DNA from: a virus
Reading direction: 5' to 3' (one strand)
DNA length: 20,263 nucleotides
IMG/VR virus record: IMGVR_UViG_3300050138_000380
Location: 1-20,263 of that record
The stretch's first letter is position 1. The number at the start of each line of letters is the position of its first letter. The translations under genes and the position numbers were made by a program. Of the stretch, positions 6,469-12,291 are shown piece after piece. The notes under the pieces are model-generated. The model was not told where the DNA came from, searched no databases, and was given only the letters and a program-made list of their open reading frames with translations.

Positions 6469-6773
6469 AATTTTTCCTTTTCGTTTTTTTTCTTGTGGTT
6501 CTCCCACATCATTTCCATATTCTTATATATACCTAAAGCAGTAGATTCGCGCGCGTTTTTTTGTGCCTCATCTGTATCCATGACAATTGAGCATACAAAA
6601 GCCCCATGAGCAAAGCTTAACGCCGCCATAACGATATTCTTATCTGAACCTGTATCAATACATACTTTAGCAATCGCTTTGATTAGCTCTTCCTTAACGC
6701 GATCCATTTCTTCGACAATATGATCCGGAGTGTCATTGACAGCATACATTTTTAACACGCGAAATTTAGTCAT
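6465..6773 (-). CDS. Helical hypothetical protein (102 aa)
   Basis: The ATG at 6771-6773 (MTKFRVLKMYAV) has AAGGA five bases upstream and is preferred to the one at 6794, which lies inside the preceding gene. The protein is helical and charged, with a conserved-looking centre (IVMAALSFAHGAFVCSIVMD) and a Lys/Glu-rich tail. No catalytic motif is seen. Both ends are coupled to neighbours, so it is expressed with them. Confidence 0.65.
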   Translation of the reverse strand: MTKFRVLKMYAVNDTPDHIVEEMDRVKEELIKAIAKVCIDTGSDKNIVMAALSFAHGAFVCSIVMDTDEAQKNARESTALGIYKNMEMMWENHKKKNEKEKL

Positions 6774-6774
6774 C

Positions 6775-7236
6775 TCAATCCTTCTTTGTCTCACATTTTT
6801 CAGCGGCTAAAATCTGATCTGCCAGTTTTTCACATTCTTTTTTTGTATATGCAAAATCTCTGTATATTTCATCTCTTGGAAAAGTAGTAGAAAAAATTTT
6901 TGTATAATTTCTGCTATGAATATAAGGTGATAAATCTCCCGAATTAGCGCAATCAAATCCTATAAAATCACCTTGCGCGCCTTCTTCTCTTGTGCCAGAA
7001 AAAGTTAAACCTCCATGAACTTCAACATCTAATTCCATATATTGTTTTCCATGCCAAGGATGATTATTAGGAACCTGAGCATATCCGCAAAGATTCCCAA
7101 ATCTAGTTCTCATTATCAAACAAGCTATTCCTTTGTATTCCCATTTTAAGAAGTCGGGTTCCAGCATCCAGGGGCCATCTCCAAAAAGTAATTCTTTCAT
7201 TTCTAAATATAAGCTAGGAAACATTCCTTCTTTCAT
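6775..7236 (-). CDS. Phage protein with VHGGLTF / GFDC motifs (153 aa)
   Basis: The start is set at ATG 7234-7236 (MKEGMFPSLYLEMKEL), which has GGGA upstream and lies two bases after the preceding stop; the frame further upstream overlaps that gene. The pattern is one I recognise from many phage and plasmid hypothetical proteins: KWEYKGIACLIMR, LCGYAQVPNNHPWHGK, DVEVHGGLTFSG, GFDCANSGD, then a Tyr-rich part and KKECEKLADQI at the end. The conserved His, Asp and Cys residues suggest metal or nucleotide binding, but no reaction is established for this family to my knowledge. Confidence 0.72.
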   Translation of the reverse strand: MKEGMFPSLYLEMKELLFGDGPWMLEPDFLKWEYKGIACLIMRTRFGNLCGYAQVPNNHPWHGKQYMELDVEVHGGLTFSGTREEGAQGDFIGFDCANSGDLSPYIHSRNYTKIFSTTFPRDEIYRDFAYTKKECEKLADQILAAEKCETKKD

Positions 7237-7237
7237 C

Positions 7238-7504
7238 TCAATCCCATTTGTTAAACGCGTTAGCCTGCCAGGAAGGGTCAAAGGCTTTGTGCCACTCTTC
7301 ACATATAAGGCACTCAATTTCGCCCTTAGAAATGCCAAATTCGCCCTGTTTATATGACATCAGGTTAAGCACATCCTCAACAAACGAGTCGATGTCTTGC
7401 GAAGCTCTCTCTTCGATAATCCATTCGATCATTTTGCGTGATTGCAGTTTTATCCAAAACTCTTCAAATGCTTTTGGCCGCTGCTCAAATCTAAAATTTT
7501 CCAT
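7238..7504 (-). CDS. Small hypothetical protein (88 aa)
   Basis: An 88-residue acidic, helical protein beginning MENFRFEQRPKAFEEFWIKL. It holds a CLICEEW pair of cysteines near residue 67, not enough for a complete zinc site. Start and stop overlap or abut neighbouring genes (14 bases upstream, 2-base gap downstream). Function unknown. Confidence 0.6.
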   Translation of the reverse strand: MENFRFEQRPKAFEEFWIKLQSRKMIEWIIEERASQDIDSFVEDVLNLMSYKQGEFGISKGEIECLICEEWHKAFDPSWQANAFNKWD

Positions 7505-7706
7505 CTGGGTTAAACCGTATTCCTACTTCCATTAATAATTTCTCGGCATATTTACAGCTACAACCAAATTGCCGCATCAAAAAGCCTTCTGGCACAAAGC
7601 CATAAGCCTCTTGATATTTGCGAGTCTGTTCTAAATGCCATTCCCATGCCCAATCCACCTCGTGATATTCCAAAAACTTGCGTTTACGAGTCAGCTTAGG
7701 CTTCAT
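7491..7706 (-). CDS. Small basic HTH-like protein (71 aa)
   Basis: This is the first gene of the eight-gene minus-strand run, starting at 7704-7706. The N-terminus is very basic (MKPKLTRKRKFLEYHEVDW), and residues 38-60 (VPEGFLMRQFGCSCKYAEKLLMEVG) have helix-turn-helix spacing, so DNA binding is plausible. A TATACT-like -10 element lies on the minus strand at 7720-7725, just upstream, but its -35 is poor. It may regulate the run or be one more accessory protein. Confidence 0.6.
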   Translation of the reverse strand: MKPKLTRKRKFLEYHEVDWAWEWHLEQTRKYQEAYGFVPEGFLMRQFGCSCKYAEKLLMEVGIRFNPDGKF

Positions 7707-7759
7707 GGTTTATGATTTTAGTATACTTTGTGTAGGGGGATTTAGTCCAGATATAAAAT

Positions 7760-7789
7760 AGCCCAGGAAAATTTCGTTAAACCCGGGCT
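7760..7789 (-). repeat. Inverted repeat, weak terminator-like
   Basis: AGCCCAGG (7760-7767) and CCCGGGCT (7782-7789) pair with one mismatch around a 14-base loop. On the minus strand it is followed by ATTTTATAT, so it could stop minus-strand transcription or shape the leader of the minus-strand run. Confidence 0.35.
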
Positions 7790-7859
7790 TGTGATATACG
7801 AAATACTAACTGTCTATCTTGTGAGATTATACGAAGGTGAGGATATAGGAGGGGGAAAT

Positions 7860-7922
7860 ATGTATAAAGTGTTTTTTAGTTTCAAAAATCGCGGAAAGAG
7901 GACTAAAATAAAAAAGCCCTAA
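7860..7922 (+). CDS. Possible 20-aa basic peptide
   Basis: ATG at 7860 follows AGGAGGGGG, one of the strongest ribosome binding sites in the window, yet encodes only 20 residues (MYKVFFSFKNRGKRTKIKKP) before a TAA that lies inside the stem of the hairpin at 7917-7939. The placement is like a leader peptide upstream of a structured RNA. It may be chance; no promoter is obvious. Confidence 0.25.
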   Translation: MYKVFFSFKNRGKRTKIKKP

Positions 7923-7939
7923 GATTTTGGGTCTTAGGG
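7910..7939 (-). terminator. Rho-independent terminator on the minus strand
   Basis: On the minus strand CCCTAAGA (7932-7939) pairs perfectly with TCTTAGGG (7917-7924) and is followed by CTTTTTTATTTT. No minus-strand gene lies immediately upstream, so it implies either a non-coding minus-strand transcript from 7940-8368 or a block on read-through from far upstream. Confidence 0.7.
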
Positions 7940-8207
7940 TCTAAAAAATGGAGTACATTTTTTAACTTTCAATAATTGCGATACCTGCAAAAGCGCACAA
8001 TTACCTTCTAATAATGCTAAGATCTTACAATAACACTTCCTCTTTTTTCAATCTAAAAGAAAAGCTTGTCGCATTAAAATTATTTTTACACACCGAAACA
8101 TTCTTTCACCTTCACAAAATCAATGACTTAAGGCTAGTATTTAGCCTTTCCCACTTTTTAATATTTAACACTCTGACAATTTGTTGGGGGGGTATTCAAA
8201 AAGGAAT

Positions 8208-8236
8208 GGCATCGTGCCCTGAAAAATCACGATGCC
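8208..8236. repeat. Perfect 9-bp inverted repeat
   Basis: GGCATCGTG (8208-8216) and CACGATGCC (8228-8236) are perfect complements with an 11-base loop. On the minus strand a CCTTTTT follows a few bases later. It could be a weak minus-strand terminator, a protein-binding site or part of an origin. Confidence 0.5.
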
Positions 8237-8368
8237 GTAGAATTATAATTACGTTACAAATTCTGCTCATGAATATACAAAAGTTCACCTTTGATTACAA
8301 TACTAAATCAAAATTTGAACAAAATAAAATATTCTCTACAGGGTTTGTACCGGTAATAGGTATGACTC

Positions 8369-9136
8369 ATGTCAAATATCAAAGCTCCTAAATCAAAACT
8401 CGAAGTGTTAACAATCCTCAAAGGTATGTCCAAGAAGCATCGGGCTATCACTAAGGCGCTCGTCGATGCACATATGCAAATGAAAAGAGGGGAATTGAAG
8501 GAAATCTTTTATTCTTCTACAAAGCTGGCTCGCATCGCCAAATGCCACAGGTCTACATTTTTCAGATACCTAATAAAATATGAGGATTGCGTAGTCATCC
8601 GGAAAAAGAGATACAAGCCGGGGACGGTTGTTTTAAGCTCCAACACCTATCAAGTAAATAATTTAATATCAACAGTAGTGTGCGACTTGCAAGGGATTAG
8701 GCAATGGGATGACCTGAAAGGAAAAGGAGAAGAATTCCTACAAAAGTTATCAACAAATGAACATTACTTTTCTGATAGACAAAAGGCACATACTTATAGA
8801 CAAACAGAGAAAAAAATGCGACTACCCCCCCCTCAAAAATGCGACTGTATTAATACCCTTCTTATTAATACCCAATTAGAAGAATGTACTGAAGTACGTT
8901 CAAATAAAAAATTGACAGAAAGACCGGGATGGTTTGACCGAATTTCTATACCGGAGGCCAAGAAACTGGAATTGTTGCAACTTTATGAAAAAGGGCCACT
9001 TGATCGGGCTTATGAAAATATGAAGTTTTTGATGTATAAGAAAAAGGAAACAATCCTCTATCCTTTCCAGTTTTTGGATAAGAAGGCCAAATTGCATACT
9101 AAAGATCCTTGGCATTGGAAGAGATTTAGGAGTTAA
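8369..9136 (+). CDS. HTH protein, probable phage replication initiator
   Basis: This is a 255-residue basic protein. Residues 48-75 (YSSTKLARIAKCHRSTFFRYL) form a helix-turn-helix: the phrase 'KLAxxAxCHRSTFFRYL' is typical of proteins choosing a specific DNA site through a winged helix, and the next segment VVIRKKRYKPGTVVLSSNTYQV fits the wing. The middle (150-190) is low in structure. The C-terminus (IPEAKKLELLQLYEKGPLDR to HWKRFRS) is a second small helical domain. Phage O-type initiators share this arrangement, and it lies directly downstream of a long non-coding region, but no motif proves replication. A transcription regulator is the alternative. AGG lies about 9 bases before the ATG. 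Confidence 0.55.
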   Translation: MSNIKAPKSKLEVLTILKGMSKKHRAITKALVDAHMQMKRGELKEIFYSSTKLARIAKCHRSTFFRYLIKYEDCVVIRKKRYKPGTVVLSSNTYQVNNLISTVVCDLQGIRQWDDLKGKGEEFLQKLSTNEHYFSDRQKAHTYRQTEKKMRLPPPQKCDCINTLLINTQLEECTEVRSNKKLTERPGWFDRISIPEAKKLELLQLYEKGPLDRAYENMKFLMYKKKETILYPFQFLDKKAKLHTKDPWHWKRFRS

Positions 9137-9145
9137 AAAAGGAAA

Positions 9146-9175
9146 ATGATAAATGGCTTGGATTTATTTAGCGGA
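9146..9175 (+). pseudogene. Remnant 5' end of a cytosine methyltransferase
   Basis: Nine bases after the preceding stop, AAGGAAA and an ATG open a frame reading [11 protein letters not shown]. This is the classic start of a cytosine-5 methyltransferase (motif I, LDLFSGxGG) and closely parallels INGLSLFSG of the intact frame 600 bases downstream. The match ends exactly where the antisense HNH gene begins its 3' end. It suggests that an HNH cassette landed in the methyltransferase gene, or that two methyltransferase ends recombined. The match is short, so chance is possible. Confidence 0.45.
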
Positions 9176-9707
9176 GATTCAATTCTTCAGGTGTGTAATT
9201 CATTCTGTCAAGAAGGGCATGGCATGTTGGACATAAAATCCAAACTTTATCTAAAGTGGAATTTGATAAAGACCGCCATTGTCCATTTCTACGAAATTCG
9301 GGTTTATGAGCAATATCCAAAACTCTTTTTTCGCCACAAGATTGACAAGATTTTGGGGCAGATGGATAACGTCTATAGAAACGTTTTTGATTTCCATCTG
9401 GTTCAATTTTTTGTTGATTCAAATAATATTGTTTCATTTTTTCAGGATTTTTTTCATAAAATTTGCAACGACTTTCGTTTGCACTTTTTTTCGAGCATTC
9501 AATTGAACAATGACGTCGAGCGGCATCATCACGAGAATTTAACTGAAATTCTTTACCACATTGACGACAAAATCTCGAATTTATATAACCTGCACGTTTT
9601 TGATTCCAATAAAATTTATCTCTACATTTTGAAGTGCAAAATCTTGCTGTGGCTCTATCGCAATCATATAATACACCACATGTTTCACAATGTTTTGGAC
9701 GTTTCAT
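9168..9707 (-). CDS. HNH endonuclease with Cys-rich zinc fingers
   Basis: The 179-residue protein starts at ATG 9705-9707 ([10 protein letters not shown]). Residues 7-60 carry three CxxC-type clusters ([32 protein letters not shown]), which should form zinc ribbons. The C-terminal half is an HNH domain: [20 protein letters not shown] with the catalytic His, and [20 protein letters not shown]. It is antisense to the genes on both sides and lies between two methyltransferase starts, fitting a mobile homing-type nuclease. Its ATG directly abuts the plus-strand methyltransferase ATG (CATATG). No good ribosome binding site is visible. Confidence 0.75.
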   Translation of the reverse strand: MKRPKHCETCGVLYDCDRATARFCTSKCRDKFYWNQKRAGYINSRFCRQCGKEFQLNSRDDAARRHCSIECSKKSANESRCKFYEKNPEKMKQYYLNQQKIEPDGNQKRFYRRYPSAPKSCQSCGEKRVLDIAHKPEFRRNGQWRSLSNSTLDKVWILCPTCHALLDRMNYTPEELNLR

Positions 9708-10457
9708 ATGAATAATAGTATAGATCAAGACCATTTAGCAAACAAGGGAAAGATTAATGGATTATCACTTTTTTCTGGTATTGGGGGTATAGATGTGGCT
9801 TTATCTGAATGGGTTAGACCCATCGCCTATTGCGAAATCGACCCCTATTGTCAAGGAGTCTTGCTCAGTAGAATGGAGGATGGCGAGATAGATGAAGCGC
9901 CCATTTGGCCTGATATTAAATGCCTTGACAAGACGTGTCTAGATGATATAATTGCTCTTAAAAATGAGAGCGATTCTATGGTTGGAAAATTAAAAAAATG
10001 GACAGACGAACAAGTCCAAGAAGCAATAAAAGGTTACGAAGATGGGATGTCTGTTGCTGATTTAGCCCATATTTATGGAATGACAAGGCAGGCAATATGG
10101 GAAGTCCTAAAAAAAAGGACTATTCTTAGACCACAATTAAGATATGGAAAAGACAATCACTTTTATAGAGGCGGAGCAAGAGCTGATGCAAGAGCAAATG
10201 ATATCCTCGACAATGCCCTTCGTTATGGAAAATTGCATAATCCTGAAAAATGTTCTGTTTGTGGCGATGAAGGAAGATTCTCGGATGGAAGAACATCAAT
10301 CCAAGGACATCATGATGATTATAACAAGCCACTCGATGTGCGATGGCTTTGTCAAAGATGCCATCACGAATGGCATAAACATAATAGACCAATCCCTTAT
10401 ACAGGAGAACCCGAACCCACCAAAGATATCGACATTATCTTTGGCGGGTTCCCGTGA
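9708..10457 (+). CDS. Cytosine-5 DNA methyltransferase, N-terminal part with inserted HNH domain
   Basis: From ATG 9708 the frame gives [20 protein letters not shown], then motif I ([14 protein letters not shown]), motif II region ([12 protein letters not shown]) and the linker [15 protein letters not shown]. It then runs in frame into an HNH domain of about 155 residues, returns to methyltransferase sequence ([10 protein letters not shown]) and stops at TGA 10455-10457. Normal enzymes read GGFPCQDIS, so the stop falls right before the catalytic Cys. Alone, this half could bind AdoMet but not methylate; it could still be an HNH nuclease. The ATG at 9690 is an alternative start but would overlap the HNH gene on the other strand. 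Ribosome binding is weak (GGA ten bases away). Confidence 0.75.
   Translation: MNNSIDQDHLANKGKINGLSLFSGIGGIDVALSEWVRPIAYCEIDPYCQGVLLSRMEDGEIDEAPIWPDIKCLDKTCLDDIIALKNESDSMVGKLKKWTDEQVQEAIKGYEDGMSVADLAHIYGMTRQAIWEVLKKRTILRPQLRYGKDNHFYRGGARADARANDILDNALRYGKLHNPEKCSVCGDEGRFSDGRTSIQGHHDDYNKPLDVRWLCQRCHHEWHKHNRPIPYTGEPEPTKDIDIIFGGFP
9951..10424 (+). mobile_element. In-frame HNH endonuclease insertion inside the methyltransferase
   Basis: Boundaries are judged from protein families and are approximate. The inserted segment reads like a free-standing phage HNH protein: [20 protein letters not shown], a helix-turn-helix ([20 protein letters not shown]), a [13 protein letters not shown] linker, then the HNH core with [24 protein letters not shown] and QRCHHEWHK. 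It even has its own possible start, ATG 9978, with GAGAG upstream. It separates the linker after motif II-III from motif IV of the methyltransferase. No intein ends (Cys/Ser at the start, HN plus Cys/Ser/Thr at the end) are visible, so protein splicing is unlikely. Confidence 0.65.
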
Positions 10458-11061
10458 ACATGCCAGGATATCAGCGTTGCAGGACTTGGAAAAGGCTTGG
10501 AAGGAGAGCGAAGCGGCTTATTTTTCGAGATCGTGCGCTTGGCCAAAGAAATCAAGCCCACCTTTATATTTCTTGAAAACGTGCCAGCAATCACCACAAG
10601 AGGAGGACTTCGAGTCGTTAGAGAAATTGCCGATTTGGGGTATGATTGTCGATGGTGCATTATATCCGCTTCAAGCATTGGAGCCAGACACACAAGAAAA
10701 CGATGGTTCTTACTGGCCAACGCCAACGGCAAGAGACGCGACGAGGAACAAAGGAGGATCACCGAGCGATTGCAGACGAAACACTCCGAATCTTCCAACG
10801 GCTATATTGAAGATGGTAGCAACGCCAACAGCATCGCAAGCGAACAAACCAATACGATATCCGAGTCCTACGCGTCAAACGAACCAACACGGAGAGGATC
10901 TTCAAGACTCTATTGGCCGTTTGAATCCAGAGAGCATTGGCAAGAGGCTGTCAGTGGAGTTTGTAGAACTTCTGATGGGATACCGTTCCATGTGGACAGG
11001 CTTAGATCATTGGGCAATTCCGTTTGTCCTCAGCAAGCGAAAGAAGCGTTCAAAATCTTAA
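10336..11061 (+). CDS. Overlapping +1-frame protein across the methyltransferase C-terminal half
   Basis: A +1 frame is open from at least 10144 to 11061; an ATG at 10336 (MCDGFVKD) is one start choice, with no good ribosome binding site. From about 10411 its product looks like a recurrent phage hypothetical: [65 protein letters not shown], and [20 protein letters not shown] near the end, closing in a basic tail. Each of these is the +1 reading of a conserved methyltransferase block (for example [14 protein letters not shown] against [15 protein letters not shown]). So it is either a truly overprinted protein or a database family built from shifted methyltransferase frames. CCG-TGA at 10452 could also allow a +1 shift from the methyltransferase N-terminal half into this frame. 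I cannot decide. Confidence 0.4.
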   Translation: MCDGFVKDAITNGINIIDQSLIQENPNPPKISTLSLAGSREHARISALQDLEKAWKESEAAYFSRSCAWPKKSSPPLYFLKTCQQSPQEEDFESLEKLPIWGMIVDGALYPLQALEPDTQENDGSYWPTPTARDATRNKGGSPSDCRRNTPNLPTAILKMVATPTASQANKPIRYPSPTRQTNQHGEDLQDSIGRLNPESIGKRLSVEFVELLMGYRSMWTGLDHWAIPFVLSKRKKRSKS

Positions 11062-11075
11062 TGGGGTTAAAATGA
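10458..11075 (+). CDS. Cytosine-5 DNA methyltransferase, C-terminal part (after an in-frame TGA)
   Basis: Directly after the TGA, in the same frame, the sequence continues [20 protein letters not shown] with the catalytic Cys (motif IV), then [13 protein letters not shown] (motif VI), [27 protein letters not shown] (motif VIII region) and [20 protein letters not shown] (motifs IX-X). All are intact, so the frame has been under selection until recently or still is. No good start lies before the Cys; TTG 10497 would omit it. Read-through, a two-part enzyme or a recent knockout by the 6-base insertion are the options. The stop overlaps the next gene as ATGA, suggesting this is the original coding frame. 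The middle (Asn/Ser-rich, 10740-10900) is the variable target-recognition part. Confidence 0.65.
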   Translation, partial: TCQDISVAGLGKGLEGERSGLFFEIVRLAKEIKPTFIFLENVPAITTRGGLRVVREIADLGYDCRWCIISASSIGARHTRKRWFLLANANGKRRDEEQRRITERLQTKHSESSNGYIEDGSNANSIASEQTNTISESYASNEPTRRGSSRLYWPFESREHWQEAVSGVCRTSDGIPFHVDRLRSLGNSVCPQQAKEAFKILMGLK

Positions 11076-11404
11076 ATCTCGAAGAAATCGACCCATTCGA
11101 TATCCCTGTTTGGGCAGACTACCTAGAAAAGTGCATCGCGGCTAAGAACCTACCACTTTTCTATAAAAAGTTTTGGCCCTGGTTTATCTTGACTCAAAAA
11201 ATAGTCGCAAACGATCTTCAAAAGCACGTTTTGGGCATAGAAGGCGATATAATAGGCCAAAAACAGCGTGAAATCTGGAAAAGGTGTAAAGAGACCGAAA
11301 TGGCTAACGAGGCCAAAAAAAGGGCATTAGAACGCGAAAAGGATGAGGCCGAAAGAAAGAAGCTTAAAAATTCAAACGTTCCGGTTTGGAAACAGAGGTT
11401 ATAA
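11072..11404 (+). CDS. Hypothetical protein with helical tail (110 aa)
   Basis: ATG 11072 overlaps the methyltransferase stop (ATGA) and has GGGG just upstream. The product begins MNLEEIDPFDIPVWADYLEK. Residues 15-60 are rich in aromatics (LPLFYKKFWPWFILTQKIV). Residues 75-105 form a charged coiled-coil-like helix (RCKETEMANEAKKRALEREK). No family is recognised. It is expressed with the methyltransferase, but a link in function is not shown. Confidence 0.7.
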   Translation: MNLEEIDPFDIPVWADYLEKCIAAKNLPLFYKKFWPWFILTQKIVANDLQKHVLGIEGDIIGQKQREIWKRCKETEMANEAKKRALEREKDEAERKKLKNSNVPVWKQRL

Positions 11405-11405
11405 A

Positions 11406-11690
11406 ATGGAAGAAGAGAAAAAAGAAAAAGTATGGATTCCAGCTTCTGGGTTGGAAATGATGATTTTTAACGAACAATTAATTCAAATGGAAAATGAGAA
11501 AATGGAAGAAACAGAAAATTCTAAATATGAAATAACAGTAGAAATACCCACAGGTGGCCGGCCTCCTAAATTTCAATGCGATGATGCACAAATAAGTGAT
11601 GGAATGTTGCTAATTTTAAAAGAATGCAAAATTATAGCAGCTTTTAAAGTCTGGGATTCATTTTCTTTGGAAGAAAACACTTGCGAGTAA
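11406..11690 (+). CDS. Hypothetical protein (94 aa)
   Basis: The start ATG 11406 (MEEEKKEKVWIPASG) lies one base after the previous stop, with AGAGG seven bases upstream; the longer in-frame start at 11343 sits inside the preceding gene. The protein is acidic, Met/Glu-rich at the start, with a later beta-rich part (YEITVEIPTGGRPPKFQCDD, then ISDGMLLILKECKIIAAFKV). No motif is recognised. Confidence 0.65.
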   Translation: MEEEKKEKVWIPASGLEMMIFNEQLIQMENEKMEETENSKYEITVEIPTGGRPPKFQCDDAQISDGMLLILKECKIIAAFKVWDSFSLEENTCE

Positions 11691-11737
11691 AAAAATGAAT
11701 ACGACACTATGTTATTTTAACCAAAACTCGAGGAAAT

Positions 11738-11863
11738 ATGGATAAATTAATCAAAAAAGATGCTAAAAAAATGTCTGGCATGATGAAAGATCTCGAAAAG
11801 AAAGACAAAGTGCAAGACAAGAAAATGTCTAAATGCGACATGAAGATGAAAAAGAAAAAGTAG
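11738..11863 (+). CDS. Lys/Met-rich small protein (41 aa)
   Basis: GAGGAAAT directly precedes ATG 11738. The 41 residues (MDKLIKKDAKKMSGMMKDLE, continuing to KKKK) hold nearly 40% Lys and many Met, with one Cys. It is strongly basic and may bind nucleic acid, as do many small phage proteins. The ribosome binding site and the close fit between neighbouring genes support it being real. Confidence 0.6.
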   Translation: MDKLIKKDAKKMSGMMKDLEKKDKVQDKKMSKCDMKMKKKK

Positions 11864-11869
11864 GTCATT

Positions 11870-12100
11870 ATGGCCAATCCTATTGGGGGGTCAAGTAGTA
11901 AGCAATACTTACAGGTTCCCTCATTTGATAAGCTAGGAAGCAATAGGGACTTGTTTAAACGATTTCCGGAAGCCATACCCCCTAATGCGCCTGATATGCC
12001 TCATACAGAGTTAAAGAAGGCCGAAGAACCCACACCTCCGATTCAGGTTAAAGTGATCGACATTATGGATGAATATTTAGAACATAAAGGAATTAAATGA
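11870..12100 (+). CDS. Small Pro-rich hypothetical protein (76 aa)
   Basis: The 76-residue protein starts at ATG 11870, six bases after the previous stop, with AGG upstream. It opens with MANPIGGSSSKQYLQVPSFD, is rich in Pro in the middle (FPEAIPPNAPDMP, EEPTPPIQVKV) and ends in a short helix (DIMDEYLEHKGIK). It looks disordered with a possible binding helix at the end. Function unknown. Its stop overlaps the next short gene as ATGA. Confidence 0.6.
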   Translation: MANPIGGSSSKQYLQVPSFDKLGSNRDLFKRFPEAIPPNAPDMPHTELKKAEEPTPPIQVKVIDIMDEYLEHKGIK

Positions 12101-12174
12101 GCGCACCATCACACAAACCAGGCCAAAAGCCACCGTTTCCAAAACCGCCAGTGAAAGTACCGCCTAAGAAATAA
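12097..12174 (+). CDS. Pro/Lys-rich peptide (25 aa)
   Basis: ATG 12097 overlaps the previous stop (ATGA). The product, beginning MSAPSHKPGQKPPFPKPPVK, is 25 residues of mostly Pro and Lys. It is too short for a fold. It could be a small DNA- or protein-binding peptide, or a chance frame kept open by coupling. Confidence 0.4.
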   Translation: MSAPSHKPGQKPPFPKPPVKVPPKK

Positions 12175-12179
12175 ATTTT

Positions 12180-12291
12180 AGAGATGACCCGAAGATTCGA
12201 GGGAACCCGACAGGGGGACGAACGCAAAATAACCAAAAACGCTAACGCGGATAGAATATGCGTCATAAGCAGGTGTAAGTCCTGCATCTCT
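12180..12291 (+). ncRNA. Structured tRNA/tmRNA-like RNA candidate
   Basis: AGAGATG (12180-12186) is complementary to CATCTCT (12285-12291), like a 7-bp acceptor stem. Directly inside the 3' side, GCAGG (12269-12273) and CCTGC (12281-12285) enclose a 7-base loop TGTAAGT, like a T arm stacked on the acceptor, sharing one base. Upstream, the loop GTCATAA (12262-12268) has the form of a CAT-anticodon loop with a 3-bp stem, and GATTCGAGGG near 12194 recalls the conserved GATTCGACGGG of tmRNA. The T loop lacks the usual TTC, and the variable and D regions do not fit a tRNA, so it is not a normal tRNA. TTTAGTCTTTTTT follows, so the end could also act as a terminator of the plus-strand run. Confidence 0.45.

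Larger units (their letters stand above)
7707..8368. other. Non-coding control region (possible replication origin or RNA locus)
   Basis: About 660 bases lie between divergently oriented genes with no credible long gene. The region holds an imperfect inverted repeat at 7760-7789, a strong minus-strand terminator at 7910-7939, a tiny plus-strand frame with a strong ribosome binding site at 7860-7922, a perfect 9-bp inverted repeat at 8208-8236, a run of seven G near 8186-8192 and an 8-bp palindrome TACCGGTA just before the gene at 8369. The octamer TTCACCTT occurs twice. Lying before a probable replication protein and being AT-rich, it could be an origin; no iteron array or clear DnaA box was seen. 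Confidence 0.4.

Noticed and set aside
8014-8391. A 125-codon plus-strand frame in the non-coding region
   Set aside because: The composition is Phe/Leu/Lys-rich as expected for random AT-rich DNA. There is no ribosome binding site, it contains the perfect inverted repeat, and it runs into the better-supported gene at 8369 in another frame.
9146-9715. A 189-codon plus-strand frame opposite the HNH gene
   Set aside because: Apart from the first ten or eleven residues, which look like methyltransferase motif I, the translation has no family features, while the opposite strand has clear zinc-finger and HNH motifs.
10455-10457. TGA read as Trp or another amino acid throughout the genome
   Set aside because: Many genes here end at TGA within ATGA overlaps with good ribosome binding sites for the next gene, so TGA is a working stop.
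9708-11075. An intein in the methyltransferase
   Set aside because: The inserted segment lacks the Cys or Ser start and the His-Asn plus Cys/Ser/Thr end, and it does not border the catalytic Cys.
12180-12291. A normal tRNA gene
   Set aside because: The T loop is TGTAAGT instead of the TTC-type loop, the D and variable regions do not fit, and the total length is 112 bases without a regular anticodon stem.
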